Below, piece by piece: positions 31,167 through 41,683 of a stretch of DNA of 64,000 nt (position 1 is the stretch's first letter; every line of letters begins with the position of its first letter). Made by a program: the position numbers and the translations under genes. The stretch comes from Branchipolynoe longqiensis (lineage: Eukaryota > Annelida > Polychaeta > Phyllodocida > Polynoidae), in NCBI GenBank assembly GCA_030323885.1, contig CM059193.1:72143543-72207542 (forward strand). The letters run 5' to 3'. Under the pieces are notes generated by a model, which saw nothing but the letters and a program-made list of their open reading frames with translations, did not search any database and was not told the DNA's origin.

Positions 31167-31270
31167 AAGAGAGAACAAATAGACATGGTTTCTCCTTTTA
31201 TTTTTAACTGTCAGTTCATTGAAAGGCTCATTCCGCTCCTTCCTCCCTGACCCACATGTCTGTATTGTCT

Positions 31271-31333
31271 CACCTGCTGGAACTGGTTGAACACCTGCTG
31301 CGTCACCTGACCTGCCACGTGACCTGTCACGTG
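31271..31333. promoter_or_regulatory. Cluster of five E-box motifs
   Basis: CACCTG at 31271, 31292 and 31304, and palindromic CACGTG at 31316 and 31328. The last two lie in a short direct repeat, CCTGNCACGTGACC. E-boxes bind bHLH factors, but no linked gene is visible, so function is speculative. Confidence 0.25.
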
Positions 31334-31364
31334 ACCCTCATGGAGGTTGAATCTAATAATAACC

Positions 31365-31740
31365 AGGTGGGGCAACCAAATGAGTTGAGCGCTCGCTCAT
31401 CTCCCGTGTTGCACGTTTGTGATTTTCAAAGCTGTGACCGAGTGAAGTGAATGACTGAAAAGGTTGGGAGTTCGGTTCCTGTTCGAGTCAAACCAATGAC
31501 TTTAAAATTGATACTTGTCGCTTCCTAGCCTGGTGTTTGGCATTAATAGGATAGGACAAGGACTGGTTAACTCAGTGTTAGGATAATGTGACTGAGTGGG
31601 ATATTGGGTCATGGTGCTGGCAGCCTGATTTTTCCAGTGAGGCAGCACTATAAAGTTGCCATGAGTGTGCACTGTCACAAGTGGGTACCTGCCCTGATAT
31701 GACCTTAGATGTTGTCAGGATGTAAAACACCAAAAACAAC
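31365..31740 (+). mobile_element. SINE1 with an insertion in the head
   Basis: The head CAACCAAATGAGTTGAGCGC is separated from the B-box-like AGTTCGGTTCCTG by extra bases around GATTTTCAAAGCTGTGACCG. The body and 3-prime end are complete to GATGTTGTCAGGATGTAAAAC. Confidence 0.75.
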
Positions 31741-33000
31741 CAACTATATATATACCAACAGTTCATATTCACCAAAGCTTAACTGACCTAGAAAAGTCTG
31801 TCGTATATGGGTCACTGTCCTGAAAACTGGTCAGCATGGTATGGGATTTTAAAACATCAATAACAAAATCGTCCTACTTATTTTATACTTTTCATATTCA
31901 TGTTCAGATTTATTGTAAGAAATAAGGGAAATAAAATAAACCACATGCAACTTTGGTATTTTTAGTTATGAAGTATTTTCGTAACAAAAAAAAGCCATTT
32001 TACAGTCAACCATTTGTAACATGACATATGGGACATGGTTGAATCCTTACTAACATCTTGTATTGCATTGATATATCAAACAAAACAGTTCCCAAATCAA
32101 AAGGAAGTATTTATTAACATGTATGCATGCTTAAATTAAAAAAGAATTTATTTGATGTCTTCAGAAATAACATTACAAATTTCGATCACAGATGTAACCA
32201 GTGGTGTCTGGATGCCACACAAATATTGTACACTATTTATTCAGTGAATAAAGCATGGCTGGGAATTACTTTTTTTTGTTATCAATATAAGCACTACATA
32301 TTTCTGTATGTTATGCCATGATTAATATGCTTCTCAGTATGAAATTATTTAATTCTGCTTAGATTTTTATTAAGCAGACTACGTGGTGTCCTAAACATGT
32401 GTTACTTCTGAGCAAAACATGTAATACTGCCATATGACAGCTTAATCACGGACTACGCCTTCATTTTTTTATCTCTCAATTTATATTTTACAGAGATGTA
32501 AAGAGGTGATTTCCAGCTTTCATTTGAAACCAACAAATTAAAAAAATTTAAATATTAGATTTTAACTCTCTATGTGACACTTCTGGCTAGTTTTCAAGAG
32601 AGTGCCCCATTATATGCATATATATGAATATATATATATGTTTATATATGTATGTATGTGGGATATAATTTATTATATGAATATAAATGGGCGGAGCTTC
32701 TTACCTAATTATTATTTATTTATTATATTTAATTATATCGACGTATTTATTATGCTTTTTGCTGCGGGCCGGTTCCCCCTGCGTCGGGCTGACTCACTTC
32801 CGCCCAGCCAGAAACCAGCCAGAACCCAGCACCTCATCACGCCTCTTGTTCTTCCTTTTTACTTCCTCTCCCCCCTTTTCTTCGTAGCCAACTTTATATG
32901 CTGTATAAGAAATATACGAGTACAATAACCCTTCATTCCGATGGCGGCGCCACCGCTCGGCTGCTCACTAGACTACTCAGTTAACGCCGAGAAATGTTAT
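31741..33000. other. Unique AT-rich sequence, no gene recognised
   Basis: Contains TA-rich microsatellite at 32610-32690. A 108-codon ORF near 32602-32928 starts in that repeat and has no domain. Nothing else is supportable. Confidence 0.5.
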
Positions 33001-33063
33001 ATGTGTATATATGTGTATATATGTGTTTATATATGTATATATATATATATATGTATATATATG
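33001..33063. repeat. (TATGTG)n/(TA)n microsatellite
   Basis: Simple repeat adjoining the TA-flanked MITE. Confidence 0.9.
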
Positions 33064-33065
33064 TA

Positions 33066-33380
33066 CCGTATATGTCCCAATAGACGCGCACTGCATGAGT
33101 GCAGACACATGGATGCGTGTCTATTCAAAGTTAAATAATTTCATGGATTTGTTTTTATTGTTCCTCTGAAATAAAGTGGGATTGTCTCATTTTATGTGGA
33201 TTCAGTCTGAATATGATCGTAACTTTTTATTTATTTGTGTCGTGCCTCTGAAATAAAGTGGGATTGTCTTATTTTATGTGCATTCAGTCTGAATATGATC
33301 GTAAATTTGTGCGTGCTTTCAATCTTGAAATGGGGGGTGGGCTTCTATTGGGTAGCGTGCTTCTATTGGGACATATACGG
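33066..33380. mobile_element. TGTCCCAATAGA-TIR MITE, copy 2, with internal duplication
   Basis: Left end CCGTATATGTCCCAATAGAC, right end TTCTATTGGGACATATACGG, with TA on both sides. It is about 80 bp longer than copy 1. A segment running from CTGAAATAAAGTGGGATTGTC to GAATATGATCGTAA is present twice in tandem. Confidence 0.8.
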
Positions 33381-33589
33381 TATATATATATATGCTAAAA
33401 CCTAAAAACTGTGAAGCAAATGGTGATTTGGGGGAAGATCGGCACTGAAAGTGATAGTGGCCCCAATAGTCCCAGAGAAAATACGTATTAAGAAATAAAT
33501 AAGAAATAAATAAGAAAGCAGCACCACCACCAATTTATATACACATAATGCTTATGCTTCACATATATATTGTATATATATGTACATAT

Positions 33590-33839
33590 ATAATATATAT
33601 AATATATCAAATATATATAATATACATAATATATACAATATATACAATATACACAATATATATAACATATATAACATATATAATACATATAATACATATA
33701 ATATATATAATATATATAATATAAATATATATAATATATATAATATATATAATATATATAATATATATAATATATATAATATATATAATATATATAATAT
33801 ATATAATATATATAATATATATAATATATATAATATATA
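33590..33839. repeat. (TAATATATA)n array, left
   Basis: A 9-bp unit repeated with small variants. The length is divisible by three, so spurious Ile/Tyr-rich ORFs appear on both strands. Confidence 0.95.
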
Positions 33840-34318
33840 TGAGTCAGGATCACGAAAAGAGGCCAATTGGGGGAAGTTGTCATTGGATGTCGGCGTCGAA
33901 CAGTATAATTATAGTTTAGCATTGACAGAGATATTGGAAAGTCCTTAAATTTATCCTGAATGTAAAGGTAGTCCGGGTGTCTAGAGAAAACACAACAACC
34001 TTATTTGTTTCTAGGATAATTTAATATAAAACAAAGAAATACACAGCACTTTAAGAATTGGGACCCTGACATCTGTTAAAGTTGTCGGCGTCGAGCATTG
34101 GATGTCGGCGTCGATCGGCATACTTATAGTTTAGCATTGACAGAGGTGTTGCAAAGTCCTTAAATTTATCCTGAATGTAAACTTAGAGAAAATACAACAA
34201 CCTTATTTGTTTCTAGGATAATTTAATAGAAAACAAAGAAATGCACTACACTTTAAGAATTGTGACGCCGACATCTTAAATAAACCACCAATTGACCCAT
34301 TATCGTGAGGCTGACTCA
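33840..34318. mobile_element. TIR-bounded 480-bp element inside the TAATATATA array
   Basis: Left end TGAGTCAGGATCACGA (33840-33855), right end TCGTGAGGCTGACTCA (34303-34318), which match in 14 of 16 positions when inverted. Similarity continues for about 20 bp through CAATTGG. The interior consists of two copies of a unit of about 214 bp containing ATTGGATGTCGGCGTCGA (33883 and 34097) and AACAACCTTATTTGTTTCTA. No ORF. It is flanked on both sides by the 9-bp array. Confidence 0.65.
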
Positions 34319-34678
34319 TATATAATATATATAATGTATATAATATATATAATATATATAATATATATAATATATATAATATATATAATATATATAATAT
34401 ATATACTATATATAATATATAATATATATAATATATATAATATATAATATATATAATATATATAATATATATAATATATATAATATAATATAATATATAT
34501 ATAATATATATAATATATATAATATATATATATATATAATATATATATAATATATATAATATATATAATAATATTTAATATATATAATATATTATATATA
34601 ATATATATAATATATATTATATATATAATATATATAATATATATAATATATATAATATATATAATATATATAATATCG
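34319..34678. repeat. (TAATATATA)n array, right
   Basis: Same 9-bp unit as 33590-33839, with more irregular spacing. Confidence 0.95.
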
Positions 34679-35394
34679 TAGTAGTCCAGGCCTGAGCTCC
34701 ACTACCAGACAGTGGCAGCAAGGATGGCTCGGTCACCGTCACAGTTAATAGCAATAGGTGGTGGTATGGTAGCCGCCAGGCAGCGCCGCGACAGAGCTGC
34801 AACCTACTGCGTAACCTCCCCTCGAGGAAGTTGACGTGGGATCCGGCAAGGCAGAAGCGGGTCACATAATCGTGGATGCGGCAGTGAGCGGAGAATATAG
34901 ATGTGTGAAGCAAGCATACTCGTCTTCCTGCTTGCTTGGGGGGACTAACGCATGAGGGTCAAGTTCCAGGTGGCCAACAAGGGGTCCCCATCACAATATA
35001 TATAATTTATATATATAATTATATATGAACAGTTGTTAGTGAATCCTTGCTATACATTTATCACCAAGTCGGTGAAACCCCGCCTCGCATCCATACATCT
35101 GCCCCTCGTGAGGCACGCTACCCATAAACCACTGCGAGACCTTAGTTAGAGCGCTCAGACTGATGGCAACCGGAAGTCAACGTACCGGAAGTGGTGAACC
35201 CTCGGGTGTGATAGCGGTGCCTGCCATCTGTAGCGATCAGAATGATAGCTGACATTGATGTAGTGTGGGAGGGTGCTAGGGAGGGGCTCCGTTTGATGGT
35301 GATGGTGTTGGTGGTGGAACGAATTGAGTGTGTGTTGGCGGCGGGGGGTGGGCGGGGGGTGGGCGGGGGGCGAACATGGTATGGGTTGCTCGCA
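34679..35394. other. Unassigned sequence
   Basis: GC-balanced sequence without a recognisable gene or repeat family. A short TA tract occurs near 34998-35025. Confidence 0.5.
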
Positions 35395-36575
35395 ATAGTA
35401 TGTATGTATGTGTGCATGTGTGTGTATGCATGTATGTATTTGTGTATATGTGTATGTATGCGCACATATGTGTATGTGTGTATGTGCGCATGTACGTATT
35501 TGTTTACATGTGGATGTATGTGTGTATATGTGCGTATGTATTTGCATACATGTGTATGTGTGTGTGCACATGCGTGTGTATGTGTGTATATTTTGGTATG
35601 TATGTGTATGCCTATGTGTGTATGCATGTATCTGTCAGCACATATGTGTGCATGTGTGTGTATGTGTACATATGTGTGTATGTATGTGCATGTGTGTGCA
35701 TGTGTGAATGTATGTGTGTATGTATATGTGTATACATGTGTGTATGCATGTGTGCATGTGTACATGTGTGTATGCATATGTGTGTGTATGTGTGTATCAG
35801 TGTACCAATGTGTGTATGTATGTGCATGTGTGTACATGTGTGTATGTATGTGTGTATGTATGTGTGCATGTGGGTATGCATGTGTGTATGCATGTATGTA
35901 TGCATGTGTGTGTATGTATGTATGTGTATGGAGGTGTGCATGTGTGTATGCAGGTGTGCATGTGTAAGTGTGTATGCAGGTGTGTATATGTACATGTGTG
36001 TATGCATGTGTGCATGTATGCATGGGTGTATGTATGTGTGCATGTGTGTATGTGTGTATGTGGGTATGCATGTGTGTATCTATGTGTATATGCATGTGTG
36101 TATGCATGTGTGTATGTGTGTGTATGTATGTGTGCATGTGTGTGGGTAGGTTGTATGTATATGGGTATGTGTGTATGTATGTGTATATGGATGTATGTGT
36201 GCATGTATGTATGCAGGTGTGTATGTGTGTACGTTTATGTATGTGTGTATGTGTGTATGTGAGTATGCATGTATGTGTATGTAAGTATATCTGTGTGTAT
36301 GTGAGTATGTATGTGTGTATGTGAGAATACATGTATCTGTATATGTGTGTGTGCATGTGTGTATATGTGAATGTGTGTGTATGTGTGTATGTATATGTGT
36401 GTGTTTCTATGCATGTATTGATGTGTGTATGTGTGTATGTGAGTATGCATGTGTGTCTGTGTGTGTGTATGTGTGTGTGGACGTGTGCGTGTATGTGAGT
36501 ATATCTATGTGTATGTGTGTGTGCGTGTGTATGTGTGGACATTTGAGTGCATGTGTATATGTGTATATTCAAATA
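35395..36575 (+). repeat. (TGTATG)n/(TGTGTATG)n microsatellite, about 1.2 kb
   Basis: TG-rich repeats on the plus strand with ATG interruptions. All six frames contain long Cys/Val/Tyr- or His/Thr-rich ORFs (up to 476 codons), which are low-complexity artefacts. Confidence 0.95.
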
Positions 36576-36609
36576 GATTCAGTGCACTTAGACTGCGTTA
36601 AAGGGGCTG

Positions 36610-37310
36610 GATATGGACGTGATGGTAGGGTCTACATTATGATATAAACTAAAGGTTAAGGCAGCTGCATAGAGGCGACGATTGTAGGTTCTTTGTTAGG
36701 ATATAGACTATGCTAAAGGAGTGGGTATAGACCTGCATTATAGGTGCAACATGATGACGTACACTATGTTAACGGAGTGGACATAGACTTTGATTATACA
36801 TTTTATATTAGGATATAGACTGAGTTTAAGGTGTAGATATAGACGGAGATTTTAAGTTCTATATTAGCACATAGACTATGTTACAGGGGTGCATACTGTA
36901 GGGTCTATGTTAAGACATAGACGATATTAGAGGCGTGGATCCAGGCGTGGATTGTAGGTCATACATAGACTATGCTACAGGGGTGCATACCGTAGGGTTA
37001 TTGTTAAGACATTGACGATATTAGAGGATTGGATCCAGGCGTGGATTGAAGGTTCTATATTAGGACATAGACTATGCTACAGGGGTGCATACCGTAGGGT
37101 TATTGTTAAGACATTGACGATATTAGAGGATTGGATCCAGGCGTGGATTGAAGGTTCTATATTAGGACATAGACTATGCTACAGGGGTGCATACCGTAGG
37201 GTTATTGTTAAGACATTGACGATATTAGAGGAGTGGATCCAGGCATGGATTGAAGGTTCTATATTAGGATATAGAGTGAGTTTAAGGAGGGAATACAGAC
37301 GTTTTTGAGG
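36610..37310 (+). repeat. 105-bp tandem array
   Basis: Three near-identical units covering 36999-37280, with GCTACAGGGGTGCATACCGT and GAGGATTGGATCCAGGCGTG in each. Diverged older units extend back to about 36610 (GACATAGACTATG and variants). Because 105 is divisible by three, the units read as a 35-residue repeat in one frame, but degenerate units upstream carry stops. Confidence 0.9.
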
Positions 37311-37436
37311 GAAACTAGTTTTTACCAAAAATGTATTTTCCATTTTTGACATGAAACATTGTTTACTGTTGGCTTGATTTAGCGTATACCACTTGTGATT
37401 TTACCATAGTTGTATGCTCTTCGTACATGCATGTCA
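37311..37436. other. Unassigned sequence
   Basis: Unique sequence with no ORF. Confidence 0.4.
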
Positions 37437-37605
37437 TCACTTGTGACAGTGCGCACTCATGGAGACTTTATAGTGCTGCCCCACTGGGAGACCAGGCCGC
37501 CAGCACCATGACCTGATATCCCACTCAAGCACATTATCCTGACACTGAGCCAACCAGTCCTTGCCCTACCCTAATAATGCTGAACGCCTTGCTAGGAAGA
37601 AGTAG
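37437..37605 (-). mobile_element. SINE1 body fragment
   Basis: Minus-strand body from CACTTGTGACAGTGCGCACT to GAACGCCTTGCTAGG. Both ends are missing. Confidence 0.8.
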
Positions 37606-37870
37606 GTGACAAAAAGTACGTGTGTGGGGGAGGGGGGGGGGCTCGAATTAGGCGCTCAGAAAACGCTGTCAAAAAACGCATGCAGTGACGTCATAATGAC
37701 AGCTTACCGCGCTGTCACATCGATGTGACGTGGTCACGCTGAGAGTGTGACAGTGGATCAGGGCCGATGTCATTTCACTCACCAGGGGGCGGCCGCGTTG
37801 CCTAATCACATTAAAACGCTTTCCTTTTAGTGCTTTAATTTCAAATTTAATTGGAATGTACATTATTTAT
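37606..37870. other. Unassigned sequence with a short G tract
   Basis: A run of G near 37628, then unique sequence with no convincing ORF. Confidence 0.4.
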
Positions 37871-37879
37871 GTTCCCAGC

Positions 37880-38031
37880 GCGGTGAGGAGGTCGGAAGTG
37901 GGAGGAGGAGGGCGGAGGGAGGTGGAAGGTGAGAGGGGTAAGGAGGAGGGGGAGGGGGAGGGGGAGGGGGGGAGGGAAGGGGAGGGGAGGGGGAGGGAGG
38001 AGGGGGAGGGGCAGGGGGAGGGGGAGGGGGA
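37880..38031 (+). repeat. Homopurine (GGGGGA)n, left block
   Basis: Purine-only repeats followed by CTTCCACAACAACAACAAAA. The same tail closes the larger block at 39605. Confidence 0.9.
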
Positions 38032-38073
38032 GCTTCCACAACAACAACAAAATTCCCGCTAAACGCTGCCACG

Positions 38074-38399
38074 TTTGTTGATGTTTTATGTCCTAGCAAC
38101 ATCTAAGGTCATACCAGGAGGGGTACCGACTTGTCACAGTGCACACTCATACTCAAAGCGACTTCATTGTGCTGCACCACCGAGAGATCAGGCCACAAGC
38201 ATCATGACCCGATATCCCATAGTCACATTATCCTGACACTAGGCTAACCAGTCCTAGTCATATCCTATTAATGCCGAGCGCCAGGTTAGGAAGTGACAAG
38301 TATCAATTTTATAAGTCATTGGTTTGACTTGACTGGGAACCGAACTTCTTAGCTTCCGCACGCGAGGCAGCGCTCTCCGGATTCGGCCACTGCGCCCAG
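38074..38399 (-). mobile_element. SINE1 (variant head)
   Basis: Minus-strand copy from GTTTTATGTCCTAGCAACATC to GATTCGGCCACTGCGCCCAGG. It separates the two homopurine blocks. Confidence 0.8.
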
Positions 38400-39604
38400 G
38401 AGGAGGGGAGAGAGGGAGGAGGAGGGGGAGGGGTGGGTGGGGGAGGGGGAGGGGTGGGTGGGGGAGGGGGGCGGGGGAGGGGGAGGGGGAGGGGGAGAGG
38501 TGGGTGGGGAGGGGGAGGGGGGGAGGGGGGAGGGGGAGGGGTGGGTGGGGGAGAGGGAGGGGTGGGTGGGGGAGTGGGAGGGGGAGGGGGGAGTGGGAGG
38601 GGGGAGGGAGAAGGGGGAAGGGGGGGGGGGGAAGGGCGAGGGGGAGGAGGGAAGGGAGAGGGGGGGAGGGGGAGGGGGAAGGGGGGGCTAGGGAAGAAGG
38701 GGAAGGCGGAAGGGGGAAGAGGAGGGAGAGGGGGGGGGGGGGAGGGGTGCAGGGGAAGGGGGAGGGGGAGGGGAGGGGAGTTACTTAGGGTGAATTAAGG
38801 TGCGCGGGAAGTGGCTACGGGGCAGAGCACATTATCCTGGCACTAGGCGAGACAGTCTAGGAGATGAGGGGGGCAGGTAGGAGGGCAGAAAGTGATGAGG
38901 GGTGATGGGGACGAAGTAGGGGGAGGGGGCAGCGGCTGGAGGGGAGGCGAGGGGAGGGGGGAGAGGGAGGAGGAGGGGGAGGGGGTGGGGGGGGAGGGGG
39001 AGGGGGGGTGGGGGAGGGAGGGGGGGGGGGGAGGGGGAGGGAGGTGGGGGGGGGAGGGGGGGAGGGGGAGGGGGGGGGGGGAGGGAGGGGGAGGGGAGGG
39101 GGGAGGGGGGGGGGGGGAGGGGGAAGGGGGGTGGGGGAGGGGGGAGGGGTGGGGGGAGGGGAGGGGGGGGGGAGGGGGGGGGGGAGAGGAGGGGTAGGGG
39201 GGGGGGGGGGGGGAGAGGGAGGGGGGAGGGGAGGGGGAGGGGGAGGGGGAGAGTGGGAAGGGGGGGGGAGGGCGAGGGGGGGGGGGAAGGGAGAGGGGGA
39301 GAGGGGGAAAGGGGGAAGGGGACGGCTAGGGCGAAGGGGGGGTAGGCGGAAGGGGAAAGGGGAGGGGGAGGGGGAGGGAAGAAGGGTGAAGGGGAAGGGG
39401 GAAGGGGAAAGGGGTAGGGGAGGGCGAGGGGTAGGGAAAAAGGGGGAAGGAGGAAGAGGAAATGGGTAGGGGAAAGGGGTAGGGGAGGGCGAGGGGTAGG
39501 GAAGAAGGGGGAAGGAGGAAGAGGAAAGGGGGAGGGGAAAGGGGTAGGGGAGGGCGAGGGGTAGGGAAGAAGGGGGAAGGAGGAAGAGGAAAGGGGGAGG
39601 GGGA
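38400..39604 (+). repeat. Homopurine (GGGGGA)n, about 1.2 kb
   Basis: Nearly all plus-strand bases are G or A, except a short unique segment at about 38775-38895 with a SINE1 scrap (CACATTATCCTGGCACTAGG). The composition allows triplex and G-quadruplex structures. Glycine- or proline-rich ORFs of up to 264 codons are artefacts. Confidence 0.95.
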
Positions 39605-39920
39605 GTTTCCACAACAACAACAACATTCCAGTTAAATGCTGCCACGTGCAGAGCGACCCCTGTGGGGCTAATTTATGTGTGTGGTAGGAATAGCACAGGT
39701 CCGACCATTAACACATTCCTCATTCCACGTATTTAATATTGATTACTGAATCTGTATTGGTGGGTTTAGTAGCAGGACTAGCACACACAGAGCAGTCAAC
39801 GGCGCGGGCTGCAAATAACAATCCCATACAGGGATATAAAGGAATAATGATGAATATTAGGGAATATTGGCGATGGTAGAGGATATAGCAGAATAGGCCA
39901 TATACGTTGATATAGCGAAT
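39605..39920. other. Unassigned sequence; first 45 bp repeat 38031-38073
   Basis: CCACAACAACAACAACATTC then TGCTGCCACGTG parallels the end of the left homopurine block. The rest is unique. Confidence 0.5.
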
Positions 39921-40075
39921 AAAGTTGCATACTCTGATAGTTTTGAATTTCTGTCATTAAACAACAAAAGATAACTATTTTAGGTTGATCGTTTTGATTT
40001 AAATTACTTTAGGTTGAATTAAGTTCGACTTAAAGTGGCTACTTAAGAGGTATTTAAAGCACAAACATACTACAT
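39921..40075. mobile_element. GCATAGTC-family fragment
   Basis: ATAAAGTTGCATACTCTGAT, TTTCTGTCATT and GGTTGATCGTTTTGATTTAA match one half of the family. Confidence 0.6.
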
Positions 40076-40770
40076 TAATTCGCTTCACTCGGCACAGAAA
40101 ACAGAGGAAAGGATGTAACTTTGAAAGGTTTAATCAAGTAAATAAATCAGATCGGGGCCTGAAGCAGGCTAGTCAAGAGGGTGACTAGGACCCGTCAGTT
40201 CAAGTGCGGGCAGGGGCAATCAGGATAATCAGTATGTACTCGTTTCAGAATCAGCTGGATGAAGGCAGAAATCAGCGCTCACCCCCCAAGGAAGAGGGTG
40301 GGAGGGTGGGGAAGCGAAGTGCACAGCAGAGTCACCGAGGTAGAGTGGCTTGAGACAGTGAAACATACAGCGAGGAAAGCAGGGAGCGATAGCCTCGTTC
40401 GCAAATTACACATGTTAGCCTTGCCAACATGCTCAATTTTGACATGCAGATACAAGTATGAGTGACCTATATAAGCCATGATCATCGATATCTGCCATGT
40501 TTTCATGATTAATTAATTAATTAATTAATTATCACGCACTTCGTGACAAATATCGAAACAACAAGGCAATGCGTTATCTCTGAATAATTAATGTGTATTT
40601 AATTACATCACATTAAGGCTGCAACGGCATCGATATTAATGGATATCTGTAGCATAATATTCATGTTCAATATTGCAATTACAAGAGTGATGCCCAATAT
40701 TGCAGGTCTAGCATAATCCGGCGGCTCCGTTACATAATTCATATATATGTAATATAATTATATATACATA
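40076..40770. other. Unique sequence with (ATTA)n
   Basis: Contains a perfect ATTA repeat at about 40509-40531 and no recognisable gene. Confidence 0.5.
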
Positions 40771-40860
40771 TAATTGTGTGCTCTAAGAAAGTTATATGAA
40801 TATAAACACGGACGCTATTCACGTACAGTTCCTATATTGTCAGCTGACCTACACATGCCT

Positions 40861-40957
40861 TTGTATGTATATATATATATATATATATGAGCCTAGTTCC
40901 CATTTCTGCCACCGCGGTGCCACCTGCGAGTGGCACTCAAAGCCGGGCTTTAGACAT

Positions 40958-40991
<34 letters not shown>

Positions 40992-41090
40992 GATGTATAG
41001 CGTATTATGCGAGAATAAAGATACGGAAGGGAATGTGTGGGTGTGGGTGGAAGTGGGGATGGAGGAGGTTGTGCTGAGTGGGTAGGCTAA
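40861..41090. repeat. TA tracts and dispersed repeat 6 piece, with segment X1
   Basis: Two (TA)n tracts surround about 75 bp containing CCGCGGTGCCACCTGCGAG. GATGTATAGCGTATTATGCG and AATAAAGATACGGAAGGG follow, the repeat-6 signature. X1 (41034-41089, GGAGGAGGTTGTGCTGAGTG) is repeated at 48475-48530 on the far side of the Ngaro-like element. Confidence 0.6.
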
Positions 41091-41341
41091 CCGGAAGTCC
41101 GTTATACTTTCCACTTGTTCTGACTTGAGGGATCTATATATCTTTTTTTCGTGGTCAGAGCGTGGACACGAGAAGTGACAGACTAACATGTATTCAGATA
41201 GGTGGCACCACAAGCGGTCAGAGGTTGTCAGGTTGTCAGACGATGTCAGTCGATAACCAATAATATGAAGAAAGAACCTTGCAGTAGATTATTGAGGGGT
41301 GGGGAATAGAATGAGCTGAGGTGGAATGGTATCGATTAATT

Positions 41342-41370
41342 ATACTTGTATAATGCCTATACATCACATT

Positions 41371-41402
<32 letters not shown>

Positions 41403-41409
41403 CTATGGG

Positions 41410-41451
<42 letters not shown>

Positions 41452-41471
41452 GTACCCATAATTGCTTTCAA
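41342..41471 (+). repeat. Outer direct repeat Y1, left flank of the Ngaro-like element
   Basis: Begins ATACTTGTATAATGCCTATA (a repeat-6-like end, inverted), then a TA tract, TATGGGTA, another TA tract, and TACCCATAATTGCTTTCAAT. TATGGGTA and TACCCATA form an inverted pair around the TA tract. The same block recurs at 48097-48248. Confidence 0.85.
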
Positions 41472-41657
41472 TTGCCGGAAACATGCATAATTCAAAAATA
41501 CTGACGACGGGCTGATATTATGAATACCATAGATACCGTTCGTAGTGCGTGTCGCTACGTAAAAAGTTAACTTCCGGTAGTAGATTCAAAGGCTAATCCA
41601 GTCCTTACCTGACCGTCGCTGAAGTCGGTTCATTGGTGTTCAATACTGAAATTTTGA
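41472..41657 (+). repeat. Split direct repeat A1
   Basis: 186 bp starting TTGCCGGAAACATGCATAAT and ending CAATACTGAAATTTTGA. It differs from A2 (47405-47590) at about four positions. The gag ATG lies 26 bp after its end, so A1 probably holds the promoter and 5-prime leader. Confidence 0.92.
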
Positions 41658-41683
41658 TTTCATTCGGTGAAATTAGTGGTTTC

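Noticed and set aside
35142..36647. 476-codon His/Thr/Tyr ORF and several Cys/Val/Tyr ORFs
   Set aside because: Products of the TGTATG microsatellite; composition follows the repeat exactly.
38433..39645. Glycine-rich and proline-rich ORFs
   Set aside because: Homopurine GGGGGA array; no coding evidence.
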